From NCBI GenBank assembly GCA_013399115.1, contig VXAA01006076.1:441946-505945 (forward strand): 64,000 nucleotides of DNA, read 5' to 3'. The notes beneath the pieces were generated by a model, which saw only the letters and a list, made by a program, of their open reading frames with translations, was not told the origin of the DNA and searched no databases. Of the stretch, positions 37,191 through 49,800 are shown in pieces; position 1 is the stretch's first letter, and each line of letters begins with the position of its first letter. The DNA comes from Anseranas semipalmata. Taxonomy: Eukaryota > Chordata > Aves > Anseriformes > Anseranatidae. The translations under genes were made by a program, and so were the position numbers.

Positions 37191-40100
37191 AGCCAAAATA
37201 TACATGCACATACATATACCTGACCAAGTACATGTTTTTCTTCCATGGGCTGTTTTTATTCTGTAGTCCAAAGTTCAGTAACAAAAAAAAAAAATCCATT
37301 ATGCCACATCTTCAGGAATTCTTCAGTGAAACTCAGTGACCAAGTTAATATATTTTACATCATTTGTTTCCTAATCATGATGAACTTTGCAATGCATAAA
37401 GTCTCAAAGCTATCAAAACCTGAATTCTCTCCTAAAAGGTGCCAATAATGAAATGTCTATCTGAAAGACTTCACAAATGAGTGAACACTAATGACTAGGC
37501 AGGATATGAGACAGAAGAATAGTTTATCCACTTGTCAATGTACTTCTACTGCTTTATATCATATATCCTCTAAAATATTAAACCCAAGAGATGCCATCAA
37601 CCCATACGTTTGCTTGAGGGTGAACAAAATAGATTAGACTTACACAATCTCTGGATGCCATACCTACTGAAAATCTGAGAGGGCTTCAAAGAGCATCCTG
37701 CATTTCTTTCCTAAAGGAGGCCAAAGTATAATACAAATCAATTTCCCTTTTTATTTCTTCAGTCTTTCCTACAGTTCATCTCACCCCTATATCTACTTAT
37801 ATTGACTAACTATGAACTAAAATTACCAGGCTGGGGAAACGGAGGTGTGGATACAAAACCCAAACAGCAGAGGACTATAAGCTTTCTCTTCACCTTCAAG
37901 TTGCCAGTACTACCATTCTTCCATAATTTTATAGCTATAGATAGCTACTTCTAAACACAGAAACAGACCATTTACATTTTTATAAGCAAACTATATCTTT
38001 GCTTGTCCACTACTCTTTTTCAAGATGAAATTCTGTTCTTCCTAGGAAGGAATTATTTTCCAGAAAATAAAGCCATTACAGCTGAGATCACGATGCACTA
38101 GTCTAACACAATCTAATATTTTTGAGAAGTTCATTCCCTTTCAGTTTTATTTGACCACAACAAAACGCAAGCTGGATTCTCCAGGTTGTTTTGGCATATT
38201 GGAGCCATATATATGTAGCACCATGATTCTTTGTAGGTGAAGCAACCAAGTAAATATTGTCTCCCTTCCTCAAAAAAAAAGTATACTAAAGTATATAAAA
38301 ATATATATATATGAAGTCTTCTGAGCTACTCCTTAAAAACCTAGAGTGCCTGTAAGTTGCCCAGATCAACTTAGAGCACAACATTTAAATGATTTAGGCC
38401 ATTTTGGCAACATGAATGAACATGAGATGTCGTTCACTGTTATACTGATGCTTATTTTATATCAGCACAACCCAACTTGTGTGACTACAGGACCTGAAAA
38501 ATCAGACCCAAGGTCTTAGGAAGATGAGCTGCAGGGCTTCACACACACATCCCATTTCACAAATACTGGTGCCTAAGAACCGGCCCCTTCCCACATCAGT
38601 ATGTAATAGCATTAAGATGCTACATATTGATTGGAAAGTGGGTTGAGGCACTGAAGTCTCTCACAGCAAGGGAATCCTACTGGGCCTGTTGTGTGGTTTT
38701 AAATGTGGGAAGGAACACTTAGAGGGTAGATCCTACAATAGCAAAACAAAAACGATGGCACCAAGAGCTACCTAATTCCTTTCTCCTAGGAGAGTATTAA
38801 TCCTCTTTTCTGTAACTTAAATAAGGAAAAATGCCATACTGCATTGCAACACACATGAAATGCCATACCCTTTGATGTATTTTTTGACCAAAATGCTGAG
38901 GACAGCTCCCCTCATTATAGGGCCAACATCTGAATATCTGTAGAAATCAACCTTGAATTTCTGAATGTCCTTGGAACCCTGGTTCAGGGCTACTAAAGCA
39001 GACAGCATGAACAGCAGCCAAGCAACTCATCGAAACCATATCAAGTATGGCATTGTTTCAGAGGAAAGCATTATATCTGCTAAATCACTCCATTTTCAAG
39101 CAATTCTGGCTGCAGACATTCCCTGGGAATTCCTTGGCCTGATTTTATCCAACTTCTGTTGTCAAAAGACCTGACAACCCAAGTGGACCTAGGCTGCAGA
39201 CATTTGAAGCAAGACAAATGGCAAAAATATCTTCCAGTGCAACCAGTAACACCAACTTCCACTTATGATCACCTGAAGTGTCACAGAGAGCAGTTCCTCT
39301 TTGAAGTCCTTATAGCAAGCACTCACAGTGCAGAATCCTGTAAATACACAATCACATTTGAAATGCTTAATACAGTAGTCATCCTTGGACGCAAACTCCC
39401 AACTCTTTCATCTGACTAGGCTGAAGACAGAATGATAACAAAGGTGAAATAGGCTGCAGCTTATACACTTTCTCATGTGCTTTTGAAGATCCTCCTCAAG
39501 ATGTCATTTTTCACAATATTTATGTTATGACCATTTGAAGGAACATACTTAAAATAGCAAGAGCAATTCTACCTACCACAACAATGCATCTTCTTTTACG
39601 CTTTTATTTTACCTATTAAAATAAGTCCTTTAATTTCTCCTCTAATAGCATTTAAAGAGACCTGAAGCAGGTTTGTCTGTTACCTCAACAAGAGTAGCAT
39701 TTTTTTTCTCCCGTATTTTTCAACATTGATGTGAAAAGGCACAATCAACCATAACCTAGCTCAAAATACATCTTTTAGTCCCTTTCATAACTCAGAAATA
39801 AGGCTGAATTTCTGATAATTTGTGTTAACAGGACAATAATTTGATGATAATAATATGCCATGTCCAATTATGTAATGGAGGGGAAAAGCAACACAGGTTG
39901 TGTTGTTTCCTTGTCAACCTACAAAACACAATAGATGCCTTGATGCTGCATGCATAGGTAGAACCCTGTTTAATAACCTCTGATCAGACATTTTTGGTTA
40001 AAACTCCCACCACCTACCTATCCAACTGCCTATATCAATTACGGTATCAATCATCAACAAACATTTGCATTTAAAAAAAATAATGTTTTTTATTATTATT

Positions 40101-42569
40101 TTTGAGGATCCTTTAAGTCTGGCATGTATTTACTCCACAGAAGGTCATCCTATTTTACACGTTTCCCCTGACATTTTTGTTTCATGTTTTTCTTTGTAGG
40201 AGACAAAGATAGAGATTCTGTACATTTTTGTGGGACAACTGTATTGGGCAGCCAGCCAATTCCTAAGCCAATATCAGCAGTGAATTAATAGCTCAAAGGA
40301 AAGAAAATTCTGAAGAGACAGGGCTTGTGGGAGGGAGGTTTTGTTGCTTAAATCTGCAAAGCTGTTTTTGACAAGTTTGTCATCGGGCTCATAAAGGAAG
40401 AGTGGAATTTAAAGCATTATCTGCTCTAGCACCCAGTCACACCATGCTGAACACCTCACCCATACTCTTACTCCTGTCTCTATGAGTATTCCTACCCTGG
40501 TACACAGTTTCAGACCTAATCAGTGCCCTCTGCACATTTAAACTGACTGTTGGTAATCTACATTATAAAACATATATAATTTTTACTTCACTCCTCATTT
40601 GTTTAACTTAATTCTCTGTAGTTTCAGTATGTGCTGATGTTAAGAATAAAATACAAACCAAACAACTTTTTGCCTAGACAGACTTTGCTACAGTGCTAAA
40701 ATCTAGCCTTTGTTCACAAAGACACTAGGTTTTTAAAGCAAAGGTCACCTAACAGGCATCAGGAGGACCATTACGGTTCTGCTAGTGGGGAATGCACTGA
40801 GCATCAAATGCTCAATGTTAACAAATGCTGTGTTGACAGGAGGCACCCAGCACAGCATCAGGACAGGCTGAGAGCTGGATGGGCCTGAAGGATGTCTCAG
40901 CAATATGGAGGCATAATACTGTCACAAAGCTGTAAAAGCCATGCATCTAGAGATAAAAGCACATCCCAAGATAAGGCAGCGAACTGATGGCAAAGCCTTA
41001 TAACTTGTTGCTCAAGAATGAGGAGAAGACGACAGCTAGACAAGCAGCCATGGCAGCGAGTGCACTGATGAGTGAGTATTAATGGATGTTCACACTCTCT
41101 GGCTGAGACCGCTCTGGCCTCAGCTCATTCCCACGCATTGCAGTAAGGGAGCCAGCAGTGAGTCATTTTTCCTAAGCATAGCTCCTGATCGATCCTAGCA
41201 GCCAAGTGTGCAGGACATGCTCCCTTGCCCTCTAATCCATCCTTTTTCACATCCGTGCCCAGCGTAAAGACAGCCCATGGGGCAGCATCTCCCCACAGCC
41301 AGCAGGACCATGACACCCCCTGTGCCAGTACCCCACATCCTGCTTTTCTACCTCTGGCCAGCTCTGGTTCTGTGCTAAACACCAACTGCAGCAGGACAGC
41401 TTCTGTAGCACTTCCAGAAAATGCATGCACGTGCCTTTCTATAGCCTACAAACCAGAAGTGGGCAGTTCTTTCCCTGTTTGGCTGCTGAAGATCTGCTGC
41501 TTTTAAAGCACACCCTTTAATTTTTACTCCTGTTTCTGATAGAAGCATGATTCTGTGTTGGCTAAACGCTTCATAGAGGAGCCAGAACATCCCTCAATCA
41601 CTGCCCATATAATTAAAGGTATATTTTTATAGTTCAGAGCTCTTTAAGTCATACCAGTGGCTACACTGTAAATCATACCCTCCTTTGTGAACTGAGGCGC
41701 TTCTCAAAGATGCAAATTTCACCGTTTTCTTCAGACTGGTACAGTTCACATAACATATTAATGAAACATTGGAAGATCTCAGAATATAGAGCTGAGAAAG
41801 TCTCTCTCACAGAATCCCACAATTCCAGGAAAAATCCAAAGGCAGGCGCCTACAGCAACCAGTAGCAACTCAGACAGTGTTCATGCAAAAGAGGGCAGCA
41901 TATAACAGACATTCTGGATTTAAGTGAACCAGCAAATACTGTCTTGGGAATAGGGGAGGAAAAAAAAGAAAAACAACATTTATTGGAAAACAGATCTCCT
42001 GAAGTAAGTTTGTTTTGAGACATTGTGCTTAAAGCATGTTTGGGGAAAAAAAATAAATGAACCATTTGAAAAAGATGCAGTGTTTTCTGTTGGTATTGCA
42101 TTTTTTATTTGGTAGGAATCTACTTTATTCCACAGATTTTAAGACATGTTTAAGATTCCATAGGTTTAGTATTACATCAATAATGGTTCATAATGAAATT
42201 CCAGGCAGTAGCAAAAAAGAGATTTCATGATAGAACTGCACAAGATATGGATATGGGGCCCTTTTGTGCAGATTTACTGATAGGAATGTTGAATGTAGGT
42301 TAAAATAACATAGTTGTCTGGCTCACTTGTGTGTGCTAATATGTCATGCGACAGAGCACAACTTATGCTATTACTTGAATCTTTTAAAAAAGATTCATCT
42401 AATTCTGCTCTTCACTGGACTTTTCAAAAGATTTGTCATTTGCTACAATTTTATTTATCATTTACTACTACAAAAAGTATTTTTCCTGTATTCACATCCC
42501 ATCCATCTCCTCGTGAATAATGTTCCAATGGTTTTAGCAGCATGTTTGGTACTACTTGGACTTCCAAGC
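37191..42569. other. Long non-coding stretch
   Basis: More than 5 kb without a recognisable repeat family or exon. A GC-richer patch at about 41100-41460 has unsupported open frames on both strands. Simple repeats lie at 38270-38312 and 40070-40102. Confidence 0.6.
38296..38312. repeat. (AT)n microsatellite
   Basis: A short TA/AT run within an A-rich block that begins with the A tract near 38270. Confidence 0.88.
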
Positions 42570-42700
42570 ACAGCATGGCAGAGTGGACAAAGCAGTTGGC
42601 AACTCCAGTCTGGTGCTGAAGTCATTTTTCTTTTTTGTCCTTCAGTTTCTCAGACTGACAAATCGGAAAACAATACCAAGCTCCTCTGCAAAGAACTCTG
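42570..42700 (+). repeat. MIR-type ancient SINE relic
   Basis: Landmarks in order are GCAGAGTGGACAAAGCAGTT (5' region), CTGAAGTCATTTTTC (the AAGTCACTTACC block) and CTTCAGTTTCTCAGACTGAC followed by AAATCGGAAAACAATACCAA (core). The end reads AAAGAACTCTGAGATC. It is well degraded, but the order fits. It lies inside an otherwise meaningless open frame and argues against that frame being a gene. Confidence 0.5.
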
Positions 42701-44298
42701 AGATCAACACATGAAAAGCAATGAGTAGAAGCTAGAACTTAGTGCTATTTTACCTTATAGAAGAAAGGTTTCTTTTTAAAGATTACTTAAAAACTAACTA
42801 TAAAGGAAGTTATTTATCATCTTACAGCTACATAGGGCCCAAAGTTACTGAGACTAACTGTCCATTCTTTGCAGGTGGATAACCTAAGACTGGGGAAGAT
42901 GACCTAGCAGAGCCCAAAGTGAGATAAACCAGCTTCACTGGATAGGAACTTTTCTAAACCCAAAGACATTCACTGTAACAACACTTAATTTAGGACTAAA
43001 AGAGAGTTTGATATATCATCTCAAATCATTGTTTTGTCAGTTCCCCACCAATATTACTGATTGGAAATAGTTGTTCAGTTTCATATTATTATGTCAAGGG
43101 CAGAAAAAGAAAGCAAAACATTACAGAAATACCGAGAAAAAATGTCAGTGGAACAATAAATTCAAAGAACAACCTTTGCTTTAAAATGCAGGATGGGACT
43201 ATGTTGTCAGATCTGTAATAAATCATGAATAATCCCAGGCTGACATTTGAGGACCAGCGTTAAAAAAAAAAAAAGAAAAGGTGAATGAGTTGCTGAAAGT
43301 CTCATCCTTTGAACACAGTGATGTTGCTCTTGGGTCACCCAGCGCTCCATCTTGCAGTGATGTTGGAAGCATCAAACAGACCTGTCCTCACAGCAGTTTC
43401 CTGCATTAGGGTCCTGAAAATGCTAACTAGATTTTCACAAAATAAGGTCCTTCCACCCAGAGAAATTCTCCTTGTCACTGGGTTGGGGGGAAACATACAA
43501 CCCAGCCTGAAACAATGGTCCAAATCCCACAGCTCAAGCTCCCACAGTATTCAATTCCTGTTTCATGTGAATGTCACATAAGCATAGTACTCAACTCTTC
43601 ACAATTTGGTTTATTGTATATACACAAAAAAGGAAGTAACCTGAGCACAGAAACAGGCTTCTGATATAGAAAAAGGTGTATGGAGGACAGCAGAAAGGAC
43701 AACATGGTAGATCCCATCTTCAGTTCTTTGAAGGTCACACTTTTAGTTAAAACTAATACGTGACAGAAGAAATGAATCCTCTGTTAAGCTTTTAATTAGT
43801 GCCTTGCTGTTCTGTACAGTCAAACCAAAAATGAGTATGTTTAGATGAAGCTTTTCAAAAGCTCTTAATGATTTTGGCTGCCCGTGTTAAGCTGCTGTAA
43901 TGGCATTTGATTTCCAGGGTAATGACAGCCAGGTCTAAAATATCCTATTCGGACATCCAAGAACCAAGGCATTTCAAAAATAACTTGGAAAAAAAACTGC
44001 CCTTTGTTTTGGGCTCTTTTCCTTGACAGAAAGTGTGTCTGTTTGCCAAATTAAGTAAGGAGAAATATGAAAGTACAAACAGAACTTTGACCTATCACAA
44101 GAGCCAGACTATTGTTTTACATTGCATGACCGTCTGTGACAGTATAAAATGTGAATTTTAGAAGACTGTTTGGGAGCTTTAAATTATGCACACACTCATT
44201 CTGTTGGGGTCAAGATTTTTTACGCTTTTGTTGTTGTTGTTGTTCAACTGGTCCATTTTACTTTAGAGGAATGGTGACTTTTGATTAAACCTATCACA
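42701..44298. other. Non-coding unique sequence
   Basis: A tracts only. The 43780-43935 block, with TTTTAATTAG and GTAATGACAG words, is a possible conserved element, not proven. Confidence 0.6.
44229..44244. repeat. (GTT)n microsatellite
   Basis: Five consecutive TTG/GTT triplets, just upstream of the CR1 tail at 44299. Confidence 0.88.
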
Positions 44299-44386
44299 GT
44301 GGAGGGCTTGGTAGTCCTCAGTTGGTAGGTCATTGGTTGGACTAGGTGATCTTGGAGGTCTTTTCCAACCTAAATTATTCTGTGAC
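44299..44386 (+). mobile_element. CR1 LINE 3' tail
   Basis: This is a very short plus-strand CR1 3' end. It contains GGTTGGACTAGGTGATCTTG, then GAGGTCTTTTCCAACC, and ends in the tail sequence ATTATTCTGTGA. These are the final sequences of a bird CR1 subfamily, and the upstream boundary near 44299 is typical 5' truncation. It has no coding content. Confidence 0.9.
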
Positions 44387-45593
44387 AATTTCTGTGCAGA
44401 GTTCTCCAATCTGCCAACAGTTACAAGTCAAAGTAAGTCGGTCTGAAATATTTCTATATTAGAATTACTCTCTTCTGCACCACTTACCATTGTATTCAAT
44501 GGGAATGAATCTGAAGCATCAGGAACACTAGAATGTGCAATGGAAACACGCTGCATGTACAGACTAAACATTTGTATGGGGCTTACGGACATCTAGTAGC
44601 CTAGGGTACTAGACATCCAAAAAAAACTGGCACATTGCAGCCAGAGATTATTACTAGAAATAGTCAACAGCCAAAAAAACAGTGCGGCTGCCAAATCTGA
44701 GAATGGACAACTGGATAGGAGAGAAGCTTCGTCATCAACTTCAACATGGCCAAAAACTCAGCATCTGTTTCTTACATGTTAACTTTCACTTTTCTTAGAA
44801 ATCACTAGAATAGATTAATTTCTTGACTTTAAAGGAATTATAAACACTGACCATATTTTTGAAGTTTTTTTTTTTTTTTAACAAAAAGCTTGCTTTCCAA
44901 TAAAAATCTGTTGTAAGTCTAAATTCGTTGATGTTTCATAGACAAACTATTTCATGGTATGATCCAAAACTCACTGAAGACCTTCCATCAGGCCCTTCAT
45001 CTTGTGACTACTGAGGACAAGTGCTGCCAAATTACACTCTTACATCTTTGTTTCTATAAAGCCGCCAGGACTGTCTATGTTATGGAACGGACATAAAGGA
45101 CTTCCCTGCACCATGGAGCCTCAGACTCCAGCTCTATTAATTCAACTACAGCTCCTTGGAGGGATCCTTTACATTGGAAGTTACGAAAATAAAGGTAAAA
45201 TATATGCTTACAAATCATAAAAGTGAGGTCTTGTTCCATTTTAGACTACAAGATTAAAAAAATATACCATGAACAATAAAATGGAACTTACAAACCCCTA
45301 ACCAATAAAGGGTTATGCACCATGGAGCTGTTTCTGGTCAACTTTCCTCATAAAAAATGAAAAACACATCTGAAATGCACAAAGTCAGCATTTCTGATAC
45401 TTGTCAGCTTCCCTATATCCCTTCTGTATGCAGCAGACACACATTAGTTCTTTTTTTTCCAGCTGACCCCAAAAAAAACCTGTCAAGACTGTCATATGTT
45501 CACATGTGACTAGCCTACTAGTCCTGAATCAAGTTTCTGGTGTTTCCTTTCCCAATTCCTGTGTAAATTAAGATAAAATCCTCAGTTTTACTA
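44387..45593. other. Non-coding unique sequence
   Basis: T and A tracts near 44867 and 45449. No feature recognised. Confidence 0.65.
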
Positions 45594-45720
45594 TGCCTCA
45601 GTCTCTTCTGTGGAATGTGAACGATGCTTTCAATGAGGTTGGGCACAAAATTCAGATTTGTAAAGATCCTTGAGACCTTTTAGATCAAAAGTGCTTTTAC
45701 ATGTAATGTATTATTAATGA
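45594..45720 (+). repeat. MIR-type ancient SINE relic
   Basis: This is the clearest MIR-like core-SINE relic in the window. It shows TGCCTCAGTCTCTTCTGTGG (MIR core: TGCCTCAGTTTCCTCATCTG), then a degraded GATAATAATA stretch. It is followed by a tail resembling TTTGTAAAGATCCTTGAGA and ATCAAAAGTGCTTTTACAT, and finally TATTATTAATGA. Order and spacing fit the core and tail of such elements. SINEs of this class are non-autonomous and old in amniotes. The subfamily was not determined. Confidence 0.68.
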
Positions 45721-46815
45721 CATTTTACCAAATCAATTGAATGATGAGATAATTCTTATTATAAGCAGCTTTTTAATACACATTTATTTTTAACCTGCAG
45801 CAAACTAACAGTCTGAGAGCATGTGGTCAGCTTTAACTTCCAATTCTAAAATTTCTGGGGACATTTAGTATTTCAACAAAACTCTTCAATATGCTGCACT
45901 CCTTCCACAGCACCTACATCTCCCAAATGACCAATACCTCATATCAAAACTAAACTCTTACCTCAAAAACAGTTTATATGACTACAGATAAACACTAACA
46001 GTTGAGTCAAAGAGGAAAAAAAGCAATTTCAATGGATAATTAAGCCTCGGTTTACTAGACACTGATTATCTGTTCAAGGAAAACTTACTTTCTTCTCTTG
46101 GAAACTGAGCTGTTCCTCAAATTTTCCATATTCAAGGCACCCAGATCATTTTTCTTACTTTTCTGCTTTTAAGACAATACAGATTGACTGCTGATGTTCA
46201 CACTACCTCTCAGCAAGTGGGAAGCACCTTCATAGGCCATGAAGTCTTTCTCTGCACTGTAGAAAATGTATCTTTTTAAATGTAAGTTGTTGTTCAGCTG
46301 AATTAATTTTGCCCAGCAAGAAACTCCTGACAGAAGAGAAAACATTTCAAACTCCAGGGTGATGGGAGGATTATAATTGCAGCTACATCTCTCTACATTA
46401 TCATGAATATGAGCCTGTGAAACCTCCCTCTTGGCAGGAGGTACAGGAATGCCCCATGGCTGAATGAGCATGTGTCACTGCTGACCCAATCCTCAGCTTA
46501 TATGCATGCAAAACAGAGCCTGACTGGGCATGACAAAAAGAACATGAATAATTCACAGCAGCAGTAGTCAATGTAAAACAGCAAAGGGCTCAGCCAGAGA
46601 GGACAGCCACTCTCCCATCCTTCTGATCCTGCAGCCATTAGAGTTGAAATGTGCTGCAAAGCTGTCTAGCACAGACAGCTCTCAGCTCACAGACATTCAC
46701 ATGCCTTTTTGCCCCTGATTGTACTCCCTGGTTAGCCTCAATCTAGCCAACAGGGCCTTTCCTTCTTTTGTACTCTCTTCCTTACTTCTTTGAACCTTTG
46801 CTTTCTTGTGTGCAG

Positions 46816-46871
46816 CTGCAAACCCCACTCTACAAGTCTATAGTTTCCCAGAGCAGCCACTGTCCTGCAAG
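46816..46871 (+). other. Candidate small exon (unproven)
   Basis: A pyrimidine-rich tract ending CTTTCTTGTGTGCAG (46801-46815) makes a good splice acceptor. Then come 56 bases, and then AAG|GTGAGTACC, a strong donor at 46872. Two of the three frames are open across the interval. One reads ANPTLQVYSFPEQPLSCK, which I do not recognise. The length is not a multiple of three, so skipping would shift the frame. No neighbouring exon was found, so a chance pairing or a non-coding RNA exon is equally possible. Confidence 0.25.
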
Positions 46872-49800
46872 GTGAGTACCATCACCCTGAGGAGAGACCC
46901 AGTCCATTTCGCAAATGCGCTAGCCACTAAGCTGTCCGATAAAAGTCACTCACCTTTCAAACGAAGGGCAAAGGCCTTTTCAACAGAAGAATAGGTGCCT
47001 CCTGCAAGAGAGACCTCAGGTTCTGAATCTGGAGACAGCGCCAATGCCTCTATTTCCCTGGTGTATAAGTAGTCAAGAAGATGTAGACTTCAAATACCTC
47101 TATGCTTACTGCTTGCTGTTGGCCAGTACTGTTCTTCTGGGGTCATGCTTTCTGCTTAACACTGCCCAGGCTGTATATATGCATTCCCCTCAGGTACCGA
47201 GACACCTAAATGACAGGGAAGAGCACCCAACCTTTCTATTCAATCACACCCCAACTGCCACTACCATTACAGGCATCAGCCATAGTTTTCAAAAATTTGA
47301 ATCCTAGCCATATGCCAAAGGATTCAGAAGAAAACTTGAAGGCAACCGCACAACCGTAGGCAGTACTTTACCCATTGGATAACACTGAGATCTCACAGTG
47401 CTTTGTTGTTTCGTCTGGGGGGGAAGCAAAACATTTACGTAGCTTTGGTAGTGCTATTCTGCTTCTGCTGCCCTACAGATGTTAATGTCACATAAATCGT
47501 TTACTTACAATCGTTAAATGTACGTTTTACTAATGGCATCATATATCTTCCCAAGCATTTCTAATTTACCCTTTGTTGAGCTATCTAGGTACTTTATCAC
47601 ATAAGGTTACTCTGTGTCATGTATTAATATTAAGACACGGTGCCTCGTCTTTCATAGGAAAGTACACGTTCTTATCTAAATTGCTGAGACTAATAACTTG
47701 AAATATTGTCCCTGCAAAACATACTTGAATGCTGTATATTCAGATAACTAGCACTCTTTTTTTCCTCCCTCCCAGTGAGTGAACATAAATTAAGTCTTGA
47801 CAGGAATTAACCCAATAAGCAGCAGTCCCAATTTGGAGGCAGGGAAGAAGGATGTGCTGTAACAAGGAAACCCCTGCCTCATCTGACTGGGACCACATGC
47901 CACACCAGTCAGGGCTCACAAGGATAGTACGATCTTTCTGTTCCCCAGAAAATCCACGCCTGCAGAAATGTGCACTAGGAAACAGCACCTCTTTCCCCCT
48001 GGAAGCTTCTTCATCACAAGTAAACAGTATAGCATATTGCTTAATCGACTTGGTTGAGTATGTGCTTTAAAACTTGGGTACGTGACAGTTAAGATTGTTT
48101 TCAACTGATAACTGGCCTAAGGATGCCCCTTTGCTTATTACTTCTTTGATCCAGATAAGCATTTGGCTGTTTAATCAGCTGCAAAGCTAAAGCAGAAAAA
48201 GAGAACACTCAAAAGCCTTACAACCCCATGTAGTTAATTTAGGCTAAAAATAATTTCTGGGCAGAGAGAAAATTTAATTAACTCTTTTCTATAAAAGTGT
48301 ATGGTAAGATGTGTAGCAAGATCTTATGCATTCCTTTGAAGTTTGTCATACATTCCTGAATACCTTTGACAGCCTAAGAAGTTATGTGTCTGCTTCTGAT
48401 TAGATAATTGAAATAAATCTACACCAAATAAATTCAGATCTCTTAAAATAAACTGCAGAGGTACGTGAACTTTGTAAAATGCATGTAGTACTTCAACCCA
48501 AAGGCATTTCTGCAAAAATCAACTATCAAGAAGGAATTCATTTCTTTATTTCCATGTGTGCAGAGTGCAGTTAGTATCCAAGTTTTAATCCGGGTTTAAC
48601 ACTAGTCAGTATCAGGTACAGTTCCTACATGAACTGAAAACCACCACAGCAGAAGAAAATCACCTCTTCTACATTTATTACTTTCTCCATTTCACCCCTT
48701 AGCATTAAATGTTCATTAAAGTTGGAAGATATCAGTGTCAGGCACACCAAGACTAGCAACTATTTGTCTACCACTTCAACTTGAGACTACACTGCCAAAC
48801 CTGGCTGGCAATATACAGGAAAGACAACCTCACATGATCAATCTCCATTCATTACACCCAACCCAGCAAACCACCAAAATCAATCAGCATCATAGTATTG
48901 TTTCTGCCAGCCTACAAGGTTGGGAAATGTATATAACACGTTATACTTGTAATATACACTAGAATACAGTATAATACATCGATGCGAACATTACATAAGC
49001 TGGAAGATGACAACAAAAGCACATGGCAATACATGAAGAGAAGAAGAATTTGACAGAGTACAACTGAGTAATAACTGGGTAAAGTCATGCAGCTAGCTAA
49101 GATTCAAAAAGAGCACACAGACAAAGCTTTGCTTGAAATGCTGAGAGTGACTACATAAACCCAAGGAGTGCTGATTGGATGCATCTTATTACACGGTTAC
49201 TGCACAGGTAGTCCTGTCAATCACTCTGCAATGGCCTACAGAAACCACATGCAGGAGGACACACATTGAATTCAAGATGCATCAATTTGATAACGATCCT
49301 CCTAAACAGCCATTTTACAGCAAGAAGGCCAGAGACATGAACACATTTTAAACTTCAGCAGAATGATAGGTCTTGCAAAGATGTTGAGAAGACACCATAC
49401 TTGCAGCGGCCAGAAACTTCTTTGGAAACGTTACCCAACTGAGAGTCACAGAGTGCTGGTATTCCTCTTGTCCTTGTTCCCCCGACACTGGCAATGCCAG
49501 GTCCAAAAGCATAGCACACAAAACAAACAAGGCCAGTTCAAGCAGTGGGATGGCAGAGAACAAGGGCCTTATTGAAATCAGTCCCAGCTATCTGTCTGCA
49601 TTACTTAGGAGCAGGGCTGGTCCAAAGCACAGCTGGTGCTGATGAGATGTACACAGACTTGTGGAACATCCTGGGGTCACCAGCCCTGCAAGAAGGTGCA
49701 TGAAGTCATAGAACTGATGAAGTGCTTGACATTTACAGGGAGACATCAAGAAAAGGTGATGAAAGATGCATTGAGGAAGCCTAGACAAGCACTTGTTTTA

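Noticed and set aside
41125..41506. Overlapping open frames on both strands in a GC-richer patch
   Set aside because: No domain or splice-site pair. Lower AT content alone lengthens open frames.
41807..41830. TCACAGAATCCCACAATTCC, resembling a CR1 tail
   Set aside because: No CR1 body sequence continues from it on either side.
42327..42701. 124-codon plus-strand open frame
   Set aside because: No motif, and its last third is a recognisable MIR-type SINE relic, so it is a chance frame.
46895..46960. Word similarity to a reversed MIR 5' end (GCGCTAGCCACTAAGCTGTC), and again at 47365-47400
   Set aside because: Only one short word matches in each case, with no core block in the expected place.
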